From the NCBI RefSeq assembly GCF_004770905.1, contig NZ_RQHT01000013.1:1-64000 (forward strand): a stretch of 64,000 nt of DNA. The letters are read 5' to 3'. A model generated the notes under the pieces. The model had not been told where the DNA came from and did no database searches. It was given only the letters and a program-made list of their open reading frames with translations. Below are positions 35,408-43,115 of this stretch, piece after piece (the stretch's first letter is position 1; each line of letters starts with the position of its first letter). The position numbers were made by a program, and so were the translations under genes. The DNA is from Leptospira bandrabouensis (GTDB taxonomy: Bacteria > Spirochaetota > Leptospiria > Leptospirales > Leptospiraceae).

Positions 35408-36007
35408 TCATTCCCATTGAAGATTTTGAGTTTCTATCCAATTTTTCCAAATCAAACCTAAAGTCCCTTGTAAAAACTCCGGAGAAGCCAATCTTGAAAT
35501 TTGATGGTGAGTTGATTTTGATAAAGTTGTTTCACTCCAAATTTTAAATTCATCCCATGAATTTTTCTTTTGTACTTTCTTTTGTACCTCTATTGTACTA
35601 TAAAAAGAAGGCTGAATTTTTTCCAAACCTGCATTGGATTTTTTAGGCAGGCTGCTTGGGAGAGTTACTACCTTTTTTGCCGGAGATACTATAGGATTTT
35701 TTTCCAATGGTTCTTCGGTTACATTTATCTTTTTAGCCATCGGATTTGAGAATAAAGGTTTTAAATATCTTTTTCTACCATCAAATCCAGTTTGTTCTAA
35801 GAGACCTAGTTTTTTGAGAGAAGTGATAAGCCTCGATATTGTATCCATCTTAAGACCCAGTAACTCTCCAAAATAGCGGTTTGATGCAAAACACCCACCT
35901 TTCTCATGTAAGGATACAATTTCAGCGTAAAGTTTTGTTTGGCTATGGGAAAGATTCAATTCCTCTATCCAAACGGGAATCCATATTCCTGTGCGATTTG
36001 TTTTCAT
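35408..36007 (-). CDS. Rep-like winged-helix protein, copy 2
   Basis: 199 residues from the ATG at 36007, supported by AGAAGGAA upstream. The N-terminal ~85 residues form a winged helix: TGIWIPVWIEELNLSHSQTKLYAEIVSLHEKGGCFASNRYFGELLGLKMDTISRLITSLKKLGLLEQTGFDGRKRYL. This resembles the N-terminal domain of many plasmid and phage replication initiators. The C-terminal ~45 residues (WDEFKIWSETTLSKSTHHQISRLASPEFLQGTLGLIWKNW) match those of the paralogue at 38942-39517; the middle is divergent. It points away from parAB and has a long structured leader. A role as initiator or replication regulator is inferred from this setting. Confidence 0.72.
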   Translation of the reverse strand: MKTNRTGIWIPVWIEELNLSHSQTKLYAEIVSLHEKGGCFASNRYFGELLGLKMDTISRLITSLKKLGLLEQTGFDGRKRYLKPLFSNPMAKKINVTEEPLEKNPIVSPAKKVVTLPSSLPKKSNAGLEKIQPSFYSTIEVQKKVQKKNSWDEFKIWSETTLSKSTHHQISRLASPEFLQGTLGLIWKNWIETQNLQWE

Positions 36008-36294
36008 TTTTAGGTTCCTTCTGCCAAACGAACACATCTCAGGCTACGAGCGTTTGGTTAGATTTTGCCAATACCTAATGGTATAACTCCCCTACCCTGT
36101 TTTAGAAAATTTAACTTTTGTTGAAAGTAAACCTTCGGTCAAACGAGAGATAAGAAAATTTGGAAGTTCTTTCGAACGTCCCTTCGGAACTTTTTTTAAA
36201 TTCCGGTTTGAACAACAACGGCATTGTGGTAGAGCCGTGTCCGGTTGTGTGACCCGAACGTTCCCTACTTGTACAGACTTTGAAATTTAGTCAA
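36008..36294 (-). promoter_or_regulatory. Promoter and structured leader of rep-like gene 2
   Basis: Read on the minus strand. TTGACT (36294-36289) and TACAAG (36273-36268) suggest a promoter, with a 15-base spacer. The leader then carries a hairpin ACGGC...GCCGT (36238-36218) with loop sequence containing CCACAAT; the block GGACGTTCGAAAGAACTTCC (36181-36162), an 8-bp stem with one mismatch around a GAAA tetraloop; CCGAAGGTTTA (36138-36128); and CCAAACG/CGTTTGG near the ribosome-binding site. The same elements occur in the same order before the paralogue at 38942. It may be a transcriptional leader, an antisense-RNA target or part of an origin. Confidence 0.6.
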
Positions 36295-36297
36295 GAG

Positions 36298-36330
36298 AAA
36301 AATGAGACATAATTCTGGGGTTGTCTCATT
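36298..36330 (-). terminator. Terminator of the parA-parB operon
   Basis: Nine-base arms AATGAGACA (36301-36309) and TGTCTCATT (36322-36330) with a 12-base loop. On the minus strand the stem is followed by TTT within TTTTTCTC. It lies 214 bases after the parB stop and directly before the rep-like gene 2 promoter, separating the two units. Confidence 0.65.
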
Positions 36331-36543
36331 GGCTGGTCCGATTCTGGATTTTTGGAAACTGGATTTGATGGGAGAAAGGAAATGGCCCCAGGTCGCTACC
36401 ACACTTCCTAGGGCTTTTATTGTTCAACCCGGTTAAGGATTAAGATCAATATAGGATTCAATCGAAATGAGTACAAGTTTTTTTCTTCTCAAATAGGAAA
36501 AAACTTTTTAGTCCTGCTTTGGTGGTGTGTCTGTTCAAGGGAG
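36331..36543. other. Non-coding region between parB and its terminator
   Basis: No gene. It holds CAACCCGGTTAAGG at 36425-36438, which on the minus strand (CCTTAACCGGGTTG) matches CCCTTTAACCGGGTG at 38511-38525 upstream of the other rep-like gene. This extends the homology between the two rep units beyond their promoters. Confidence 0.5.
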
Positions 36544-37428
36544 TCATTTTTTATACTTTCGAATGGCCTCTTCAATGATTGTTTTTTCATTTTGAAGCTG
36601 TGAGATTTTTTCTTTAATTTTTAGTAATTTATTTTTTAGGTCTTTGAGTTCTAAGTTGTTAACTTTTGGTTTGGATTGTTTTTGTTTGTTGGGTTTTAGG
36701 GGACGTACAAATTCCCTAAGATCATTTCGGGAAGGGAAGTCCCCTTTTTTTTCTAGACCTTTTAAAAGATAGTCGATTGCCTTTTTCCTGTTGGAAACAT
36801 CTAGGGGTGCAATTTCTGTGAATAAACTTGTTGGGATTTGAAAGATAGGATGATTTTTGTCTGATGTGGTGCTGATGTTTGTTTCTTTTAAAATTTCCGC
36901 ATGTGCGATTTTAGTTTTTACCCATTGCCCCGACTTATTGATTCGTTTTGCTAGTTGTTCATTGGTTTCTTTATGTCTGTTTTTAAGTTCTTGAAGAGAG
37001 AGTGCTAAATCGGATTCGGAAAGGTCTTCTCTTTGTAGATTTTCAACTAATTTGATTTCAGGTAATTTGGAAATATCAATTTGTTCGACATTTTTAATGA
37101 TTGCGAGAATCGTCTTTTTTTTCAAAAGTTTGTGGGCGCGAAATCTCCTTTCTCCATTGATGAGTTCATATTTCCCTGCCTTTTTTCTTACAACTACTGG
37201 CTGTAAAAGTCCGTATTGCGAAATGGAGTCTGCAAGTTCTTTGATTGTGGACTCGTTAAAAGTTTTTCGCGGATTGTTTTCGATTAATATTTCTTCGACT
37301 GGGATCTCTGTTGCATTGTGATGAGTGGTGCTTTCCTCTTTAAGAAATGGATTAAGGGATGAAGTTCTTGCTGTTGCTCTTGATAAAATATCTGCTGGGT
37401 TATAATTTGCTTTATTTTTCATGGTCAT
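36544..37428 (-). CDS. parB: ParB-family partition protein
   Basis: 294 residues (an ATG at 37422 is an equal alternative). The order is standard: IPVEEILIENNPRKTFNESTIKELADSISQYGLLQPVVVRK, then the CTP-binding/arch motif INGERRFRAHKLL, then KLVENLQREDLSESDLALSLQELKN, a helix-turn-helix (NEQLAKRINKSGQWVKTKIAHAEIL), and a C-terminal coiled coil (LKDLKNKLLKIKEKISQLQNEKTIIEEAIRKYKK). It binds centromere sites and works with ParA to segregate the replicon. It lies 22 bases after parA, with a 20-bp palindrome between them. Confidence 0.93.
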   Translation of the reverse strand: MTMKNKANYNPADILSRATARTSSLNPFLKEESTTHHNATEIPVEEILIENNPRKTFNESTIKELADSISQYGLLQPVVVRKKAGKYELINGERRFRAHKLLKKKTILAIIKNVEQIDISKLPEIKLVENLQREDLSESDLALSLQELKNRHKETNEQLAKRINKSGQWVKTKIAHAEILKETNISTTSDKNHPIFQIPTSLFTEIAPLDVSNRKKAIDYLLKGLEKKGDFPSRNDLREFVRPLKPNKQKQSKPKVNNLELKDLKNKLLKIKEKISQLQNEKTIIEEAIRKYKK

Positions 37429-37432
37429 GATG

Positions 37433-37452
37433 AAAGTACGCCGGCGTACTTT
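37433..37452. promoter_or_regulatory. 20-bp palindrome at the parA-parB junction, candidate parS
   Basis: AAAGTACGCCGGCGTACTTT, a perfect 20-bp inverted repeat. It overlaps the parA stop codon by two bases and ends 5 bases before the parB start. An identical copy lies upstream of parA at 38250-38269. It differs from the chromosomal parS consensus (TGTTNCACGTGAAACA), as expected for a plasmid-type ParB. Confidence 0.72.
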
Positions 37453-38182
37453 ATTTTAATTTCTCCGCTAGAGTTTCGAAAGCCTTCCAAGGAGCACTTC
37501 CTTCTTGTAGAGGTTTGCCGGTTTCAGTACGGTCCCGTATACTGTCATTTTTTGGGATTGGTTCTAGAATTTTTAAAGACTTTATTGTGTTTAATTTTTG
37601 AAGAAGATCCATTTGTTTTTGAGAAGTTCCCCATTGAGAGGGGAGGATCATTACAGATTTTTTCTTCGATTGTTCATCAAATCTTTCTGCTTCATTTACC
37701 TTTTTTAAAACTTGAGCTACTGTTCTGACTGCCCATTTGGAAGGGGTAACTGGAACAAGAATCACGGAGGCTGGGAGATAAGAAGCTATGTTTTCTGATG
37801 AGCCCGATCCTGGTGTGTCAATGATAACGTAATCGTAACTGGCTTTAAACAGGATGTTTTTGAGGCGTGGGATCATGGAAAAATCTTTGGATGCTAAATA
37901 ACTTAAATCGGAGAGTTCGATGATTGATGGAAGGACGTCTATGTTGTTGGATTTTTTTACAGACTCCGCAAGGGTAGTTTCTGCGTTTAATACAGAGAGG
38001 GTATTGCCAGAATCAAAAAACTCAACGGGTTCTTCTGGGAAAAAAAAGTCGGAAAGATCGGCTTGTGGATCCATGTCGATAGCTAACGTGGACCCTTTTT
38101 TTGAAAGTGCTAGTGCTAGATGGATGGCGGTAGTGGATTTGGAAGTACCACCTTTAATATTGGCAACAGTAATGATCTTCAT
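37451..38182 (-). CDS. parA: ParA-family partition ATPase
   Basis: 243 residues. A deviant Walker A, NIKGGTSKSTTAIHLA, with the signature Lys near residue 10; MDPQADLSDFFF (A' region); and VIIDTPGSGSSENIASYLP (Walker B region). Size and lack of an N-terminal DNA-binding domain fit a type Ib-like or chromosomal-type ParA. It positions ParB-bound DNA by an ATP-driven gradient on the nucleoid. Palindromes lie both 68 bases upstream and at its stop. parB follows immediately. Confidence 0.94.
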   Translation of the reverse strand: MKIITVANIKGGTSKSTTAIHLALALSKKGSTLAIDMDPQADLSDFFFPEEPVEFFDSGNTLSVLNAETTLAESVKKSNNIDVLPSIIELSDLSYLASKDFSMIPRLKNILFKASYDYVIIDTPGSGSSENIASYLPASVILVPVTPSKWAVRTVAQVLKKVNEAERFDEQSKKKSVMILPSQWGTSQKQMDLLQKLNTIKSLKILEPIPKNDSIRDRTETGKPLQEGSAPWKAFETLAEKLK

Positions 38183-38249
38183 TGCAAAATGAGTTTGAAA
38201 TTCCTGCTTCTTGGTGCAATAAAAATTAAGAAATTGGAATATTTTTTAA

Positions 38250-38269
38250 AAAGTACGCCGGCGTACTTT
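38250..38269. promoter_or_regulatory. 20-bp palindrome upstream of parA, candidate parS/operator
   Basis: AAAGTACGCCGGCGTACTTT, identical base for base to 37433-37452. It sits where a ParB or ParA binding site would autoregulate the par operon. I saw no further full copy in this window. Confidence 0.72.
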
Positions 38270-38325
38270 GGGATTTTCTAAAATTTATTTGCTAACTATG
38301 GTGGGAGTGGGTTTTGGATTTATTC

Positions 38326-38429
38326 TGCGCAAAGGATCGAAGCGGAAATCCTTTCCCGAAGGGAAAGATTGGAGCGGAGAGCCTGGTCGTTTCAGTTGAG
38401 ATGAGAAACTGGGTTCATTCGATGCGCCC
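38326..38429 (+). repeat. GCGCC-bounded palindromic repeat, family B, copy 4
   Basis: The left end is near TGCGCAAAGGATCG, the core AGCGGAAATCCTTTCCCGAA / GGGAAAGATTGGAGCGGAGAGC, the right end CATTCGATGCGCCC. Here the hairpin is strongest: CTTTCCC GAA GGGAAAG flanked by AATC and GATT. It lies inside the replication/partition region between parA and rep-like gene 1. Confidence 0.7.
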
Positions 38430-38688
38430 AAACCTTGGCTTTTGTTTTTACTGAAGAAAAGATAAAAAAATCTTGTACTATTTTTTGCTTATCTTTATAC
38501 TGTTCTTAACCCCTTTAACCGGGTGATGTAAACTCTCTGAATTGTGTGGAAGCAGTTCAGAGAGACTTTTCTCCTCTTGCATCATTTTCCTCTTTATTCC
38601 CTTTCTACCCTACTCTCTCCCCAAACTTTTTCCATTTTATCGGTAGGTAACATCCATGGGTTGTGTAGGGATTATGTCACATTAAAAC

Positions 38689-38941
38689 TTGACAGAATTT
38701 TGATTTTAGTATTAATAGATTTCAGGTGGGGGAGGTGTCCCCATACCTGAAAGCGGTCTTCCACAATTTTAACCGCTTATATACATCACCTGGAATTCAA
38801 ATGAATTCCGAATCGGACGTTCGAAAGAACTTCCAAGAAATAAGTAACACCACCGAAGGTTTATCTTTTTGGTGTAACGAATCTAAGAGAAGAATTTCTT
38901 CTCTTAGCGCCGAAGGCTTGTGTTGGAAACAAGGGGCAGTT
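38689..38941 (+). promoter_or_regulatory. Promoter and structured leader of rep-like gene 1
   Basis: TTGACA (38689-38694) and TTAATA (38712-38717) are separated by 17 bases. Five hairpins follow: TCAGGT/ACCTGA with inner GGGG/CCCC (about 38722-38750); AAGCGGT (38751-38757) / ACCGCTT (38772-38778) with CCACAAT in the loop; GGAATTC/GAATTCC (38792-38809); GGACGTTCGAAAGAACTTCC (38815-38834); and a 12-bp perfect stem at 38883-38907. CCGAAGGTTTA lies at 38853-38863. The open frame running through this part (from 38726) is an accident of composition. The arrangement mirrors the leader of the other rep-like gene. Confidence 0.65.
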
Positions 38942-39517
38942 ATGAGTGAATGGAAAAGAACGGGTGTTTGGGTCGCCCAATGGATGGAAGATTTGGATTT
39001 AACTCCAAACCAGACAAGGTTATATGCTGAGATTTTTTCTTTGGATGCAAAGGGAGGTTGTTTTGCATCGAATGAATATTTTGGAAAGGTGTTAAAACTA
39101 AAACGTGATACTGTTTCGCGTTTGATCTCTGAGTTGAAGAAAAAAGGTTTAATCAAACAAACTGGCTTTGATGGGAGACGGCGTTTTTTAACGCCTGTAA
39201 AAGAGAAGATTAATTCAGGATTGGATCCAAATCAGCAGGATAAGTTTCGTAAGGGAATCAAATGCGGATTAGGACTTGAATCCAAGGCTGATTCTTTTTT
39301 GGAGAAGAATTCATCTCTTAAATACGAAGTACAAAAAAGTATACATAATCCAATTTTTAAAAAAAATAATAATCCTGATTGGAAAGAGTTTTTAACTTGG
39401 AGCGAAAAACAACTTTCTTTCTCTACGAGTTTGGCGCTCTCTATGCTTCCCGGTCCAGAAGTGTTGACGGGTTGGCAACTTTCCTATTGGGAACGGTTTA
39501 AAGCCAATCCAAGGTAA
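38942..39517 (+). CDS. Rep-like winged-helix protein, copy 1
   Basis: 191 residues from the ATG at 38942, with AAGGGG as ribosome-binding site. The frame is open to 38726, but that part is the structured leader. The N-terminal winged helix (RTGVWVAQWMEDLDLTPNQTRLYAEIFSLDAKGGCFASNEYFGKVLKLKRDTVSRLISELKKKGLIKQTGFDGRRRF) is about two-thirds identical to copy 2 at 35408-36007. The C-terminal WKEFLTWSEKQLSFSTSLALSMLPGPEVLTGWQLSYWERF also aligns with it. It is transcribed outward from parAB. It is a likely initiator or its regulator for this replicon; no catalytic motif is visible. Confidence 0.75.
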   Translation: MSEWKRTGVWVAQWMEDLDLTPNQTRLYAEIFSLDAKGGCFASNEYFGKVLKLKRDTVSRLISELKKKGLIKQTGFDGRRRFLTPVKEKINSGLDPNQQDKFRKGIKCGLGLESKADSFLEKNSSLKYEVQKSIHNPIFKKNNNPDWKEFLTWSEKQLSFSTSLALSMLPGPEVLTGWQLSYWERFKANPR

Positions 39518-39570
39518 AAATTAGCGGAGTGGGGTAAGACCGAAAAAGCTAGAAGTTTATTATTGTCATT

Positions 39571-40017
39571 TTATTTAACTTGTGTTAAATCTTGTCGAAA
39601 CTGTTTTCTTCCGCCTGGATATTCGATGATGTAGATACATTGGCATGTTTCCCAGGCTGAACTTGCGAAAAAATATCCAGTATCTTCGGATTGACAAGAA
39701 TCTTGTTTGGGTTTAATTTTGTGAGCAAATATAAGGCGACCAAGGTCCTTAGTCTCTACTTCGTCTAACTGGATCGATTCCTGTTCAAGGAGAATAGAGG
39801 TTAGTTTGGGAGAGGTAGAAAGTAGGTTTGTGGCATTGACACAGGTGCTTCTTCTCATGGCTAAACTACCTGATTCGATGGCCTGTGGGCTTGCTTTTGC
39901 AGAAACAGCCGCATAAAAAACTTCTAATCCGTCCTTATTTCTCCATTCTGACTTCCATGGCGTATAACTTTGGCAAGCGATGAAAAAGAATAATAGGGAT
40001 GGTGCAAAATTTTTCAT
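39571..40017 (-). CDS. Hypothetical lipoprotein
   Basis: 148 residues. A short signal MKNFAPSLLFFFIAC ends in a lipobox with Cys15. The mature protein carries four Cys in two clusters (RRSTCVNA; DSCQSED; ETCQCIYII) and a Ser/Ala-rich section (YAAVSAKASPQAIESGSLAMRRSTC) typical of small Leptospira lipoproteins that bear no named domain. The end GGRKQFRQDL is charged. It is exported to the periplasm or surface; the function is unknown. It faces the rep-like gene 1 end and is divergent from the YheT-like hydrolase. Confidence 0.7.
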   Translation of the reverse strand: MKNFAPSLLFFFIACQSYTPWKSEWRNKDGLEVFYAAVSAKASPQAIESGSLAMRRSTCVNATNLLSTSPKLTSILLEQESIQLDEVETKDLGRLIFAHKIKPKQDSCQSEDTGYFFASSAWETCQCIYIIEYPGGRKQFRQDLTQVK

Positions 40018-40129
40018 GTTTAAATCCTAAGTTTTTTTTTGACTTTGTCAATCGATCTTGGATGTGGGTAGGTCTCTCCAGGATAATTTATTGAAAATTA
40101 TAGCAATCCGATTACCGTGGGGATAGTCC

Positions 40130-41095
40130 ATGAGCCTTTTTAAGCCTTTACCTATTTTTTCTGGTCCTCTGGTTCAGTCTTTTTTAGCTTCCTTTAAATC
40201 TAAATCAGATAAAAGGTACGCTCATTCTATTGCTGGCGAATGGAGGTCGGTAAAAGCAAAAGATGGTACTACGTTACTTGCTCGCATTCATGAAGTGCCC
40301 GAACCGAAAGGACTTGTTATTTTGATACACGGATGGGAAGGAAGTATCCATTCCAGTTATATTGTTCGAACCACTAGACATTTTTTAAAAAAAGAATTTT
40401 CAGTATACAGGTTGAATTTGCGAGACCATGGAGATACTCATCATCTTAATGAAGGGATCTTTAACGGGAGTTTGCTTCTGGAGACTTATGAAGCGGTGCA
40501 GGCATTAGTAAAAAATTTTTGGTCTAAAGGCCCCGTTTATTTGGCGGGATTTTCATTGGGTGGAAATTTTGTTTTACGAATGGCGGCTCGCCACTCTCTC
40601 TCGAAACCTACAGACCAAATCCCAGGATTAAAGCATTGTTTTGCTTTTAGCCCCGCATTGGATCCCAAAAGTGCGACCATTAAAATGGATGAACATCCTT
40701 TCTTAAGAAAGTATTTTCTGAACTCATGGAAATCTTCTTTAATAAAAAAGGCAAATTTATTTCCTCATTTATATTCGTTCCATGATTTGGATGATTACCA
40801 TTCGGTGATGCATTTAACTGCAAAGATGGTGAAGGATTCTTCGCAGTTCTCTTCTGTAGATGAATACTTTAATTCTTATACTCTAAATGATTTATTTTTT
40901 AAGTCAGTTAAAATACCTACAACCATTTTGACTTCCATGGATGATCCTGTGATTCCATGGAAAGAATTTGCGGAGATCCCTCCTTCATCCTATCTTGAAG
41001 TGGTGATTGAGTCAAAGGGTGGGCATTGTGGATTTATTGAAGACTTGAATCGTTCTTCTTATTATTGGAAGTTGATGGAAAAAAAGATGGGTTGA
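40130..41095 (+). CDS. YheT-like alpha/beta-hydrolase
   Basis: 321 residues, cytoplasmic. The order is that of the YheT/ABHD1-3 branch: LVILIHGWEGSIHSSYIVRTTRHFLKKEFSVYRLNLRDHGDT (oxyanion and cap entry), VYLAGFSLGGNFVLRMAA (GFSLGG nucleophile elbow), TTILTSMDDPVIPWKEF (acid), and SKGGHCGFIED (catalytic His). The natural substrate of this branch is unclear in bacteria; an ester is likely. The 3' end overlaps the opposing opgH gene by 62 bases, a large convergent overlap in which both C termini look genuine. Confidence 0.88.
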   Translation: MSLFKPLPIFSGPLVQSFLASFKSKSDKRYAHSIAGEWRSVKAKDGTTLLARIHEVPEPKGLVILIHGWEGSIHSSYIVRTTRHFLKKEFSVYRLNLRDHGDTHHLNEGIFNGSLLLETYEAVQALVKNFWSKGPVYLAGFSLGGNFVLRMAARHSLSKPTDQIPGLKHCFAFSPALDPKSATIKMDEHPFLRKYFLNSWKSSLIKKANLFPHLYSFHDLDDYHSVMHLTAKMVKDSSQFSSVDEYFNSYTLNDLFFKSVKIPTTILTSMDDPVIPWKEFAEIPPSSYLEVVIESKGGHCGFIEDLNRSSYYWKLMEKKMG

Positions 41096-43115
41096 TGTCT
41101 TCCCAAATTCTTTTCCAATAATTCCCCCAATCTTTTTTCTTTGATGTCCAAAATTTCAAATAAAAGGAATCCAGTAGATCTCTGTTGGATAGGATTTTTA
41201 GAAGAGATTTTTTTTCTAAAAATTCGGGACCTTGTTTTAATAAAATAGTGAAATCCTTTTCGGAAGTTTTAGGAAGTTTGGATGAGTAAAGTTTGTTTCC
41301 CTGAAGTTGTTTGTGTCTGTTGTGAAAGATAGGATGGACTAAGGCAAAAAACAATTCACGACCTTCGAGATATTTATTTTTGTGAGTCTTTAATTCTTCC
41401 TCTAAATTACCAATTAAATGCATGTCTGGTTTCCAAAAAGAGGTACTAAAAATTTGGTTAAGATTTTTGAATTCTTTTCCAGTTAAAATTACCAAAGGAA
41501 TGGCAGAAATCCAGCCAATCCATATGGGCAGTGTTAGAATAAATAACATAGTCGAATGTGCGTAACTGATGTAGGCACAAGCAAAACCAAGAATGGTCAC
41601 TCCAAAAAAAGACGAGACTACATAAGACACACTATATTCTGAATTGGCGTCACGGTTTTGTGGGCCCCAGCTGATTCGTTTGTTTAATAAAACAGAAAAA
41701 ACAAAGATGCTGTGATAGATCATATAAATTGGTGCAACCAATATTGAAAATACGGTCTCAAGAAGAAATGCAGGGAATTTTTTTATGATTTGTAAAAGAG
41801 GAAGGCTTATGAAGCTAAGTAATCTCGGTAGAAATAACAATAATAAAGATAAGTATAATAATTTTAAATAGAGGGGGTCGTAAATTTGAGATTTAAAGAA
41901 TTCATATTCTTCCGGTAACATGGAGTAATTTAAATATTTACTGTCTTCCAAATAGTTCCATAAACTTAAAATGATATAACACATCCAAATCGGTGAATTG
42001 AGATAGGACAAAATACCATTGAGAATATGGATTCGGTTGATCAGTGGAATTTTTTTGCCGAATAAAAACCAAAAATGTTGTAAGTTCCCTTGGCACCAAC
42101 GTTGGTCCCGTTTAAGTGTATCGATAAGGTTAGGTGGGTTTTCTTCATAACTTCCTTCTAATTCGTAAGCACATAATACTTCAAAACCTGCTTTTCTCAT
42201 TAAAGCTGCTTCGACTGTGTCGTGGCTTAAAATTTTTCCACCAAGACCGCCATATTCAGGTAAGTGGGGGAGGGCACAATGTTCCATGAACGGTTTGATC
42301 CTCAGTATGGCGTTGTGACCCCAGTATCCTGAAGAATCAATTTGCCAGAAATTAGCACCCTTTATAAAAAAGGGACTGAATAAATACGATGAGAATTCTG
42401 TTAATTTTTGGAATACGGTTGTAGTGCGGAAAATTTTTGTAACTGATTGAATGATCCCGGCTTTTGGATTTTTTTCCATATTTGCAATGAGTTGTATGAT
42501 GAGGTCACCTGATACAAGGCTATCTGCATCAAGTATGATCATGTATTCATATTGTTTTCCCCATCTTCTACAGAAATCTGCGATGTTCCCGCTTTTCCCA
42601 TTGAGGTTACTTTTTCTTCTCCGGTAATGGAAATTAAAAAAATTGTTTGTTGATTCGCATAACTCTATGTAGGCTGCTTCTTCTTTGATCCATTTTTCAG
42701 GTGTTCTAGTGTCGCTGAGAATAAAAAAGTCGAGTTTGGGTAGTTTATGAATTTTTTCTACTGATTCAAAGATAACTTTGATTCTGGAAAATATAGAAAT
42801 TTCATTTTCCTCATATACAGGCATGACTACGGCAACGTTGATAGATTCTAATAAAGCAAAATCCAAATCACTTTTTGGGATATGTTTTGCTTTTAAAAGA
42901 CTGTCTGCATTCTTTTTTAACGAAAGTAAAAATCCAAATAGTGCTGTACTTGCCCCATAAGACAACATTGGTAAAAGAAATATCAGTGTTATGAATTGGT
43001 AGTATTCTGAAATTTCAATTCCTCGAAAGGAGATAATTTCAATGAATAAACTAAAACCAATGAGAACAGGAGTGATAAAGACTAAAAAAAATAAACTGCG
43101 ATGGATATGGATCAT
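41034..43115 (-). CDS. opgH: Glucans biosynthesis glucosyltransferase OpgH (MdoH), lacking the N-terminal region
   Basis: 693 residues. The GT2 core matches OpgH: VAVVMPVYEENEISIFSRI, FILSDTRTPEKWIKEEAAYIEL, HYRRRKSNLNGKSGNIADFCRRWGKQYEYMIILDADSLVSGD, ILSHDTVEAALMRKAGFEV, and the Q-x-x-R-W site LKRDQRWCQGNLQHF. About six to seven membrane helices flank it. It polymerises UDP-glucose into beta-1,2 glucan and moves it to the periplasm for OpgG. E. coli OpgH is about 150 residues longer at its N terminus; the preceding small ORF may supply that part. Its start overlaps the small ORF stop (ATGA). Confidence 0.92.
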   Translation of the reverse strand: MIHIHRSLFFLVFITPVLIGFSLFIEIISFRGIEISEYYQFITLIFLLPMLSYGASTALFGFLLSLKKNADSLLKAKHIPKSDLDFALLESINVAVVMPVYEENEISIFSRIKVIFESVEKIHKLPKLDFFILSDTRTPEKWIKEEAAYIELCESTNNFFNFHYRRRKSNLNGKSGNIADFCRRWGKQYEYMIILDADSLVSGDLIIQLIANMEKNPKAGIIQSVTKIFRTTTVFQKLTEFSSYLFSPFFIKGANFWQIDSSGYWGHNAILRIKPFMEHCALPHLPEYGGLGGKILSHDTVEAALMRKAGFEVLCAYELEGSYEENPPNLIDTLKRDQRWCQGNLQHFWFLFGKKIPLINRIHILNGILSYLNSPIWMCYIILSLWNYLEDSKYLNYSMLPEEYEFFKSQIYDPLYLKLLYLSLLLLFLPRLLSFISLPLLQIIKKFPAFLLETVFSILVAPIYMIYHSIFVFSVLLNKRISWGPQNRDANSEYSVSYVVSSFFGVTILGFACAYISYAHSTMLFILTLPIWIGWISAIPLVILTGKEFKNLNQIFSTSFWKPDMHLIGNLEEELKTHKNKYLEGRELFFALVHPIFHNRHKQLQGNKLYSSKLPKTSEKDFTILLKQGPEFLEKKSLLKILSNRDLLDSFYLKFWTSKKKDWGNYWKRIWEDINPSFFPSTSNNKKNDSSLQ

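Larger units (their letters stand above)
38183..38688. other. Non-coding region between parA and the rep-like gene 1 promoter
   Basis: Contents in order: parA upstream region; the candidate parS/operator at 38250-38269; family B repeat copy 4 at 38326-38429; CCCTTTAACCGGGTG at 38511-38525, shared with the other rep unit; and a hairpin CTCTCTGAA (38533-38541) / TTCAGAGAG (38556-38564) followed by ACTTTTCTCC. An AT-rich section (38455-38510) lies just before the shared motif, as might suit an unwinding element. No gene seen. Confidence 0.55.

Noticed and set aside
38726..38941. N-terminal extension of rep-like protein 1
   Set aside because: The paralogue has no such extension; the DNA is a string of hairpins conserved as non-coding blocks in the other leader.
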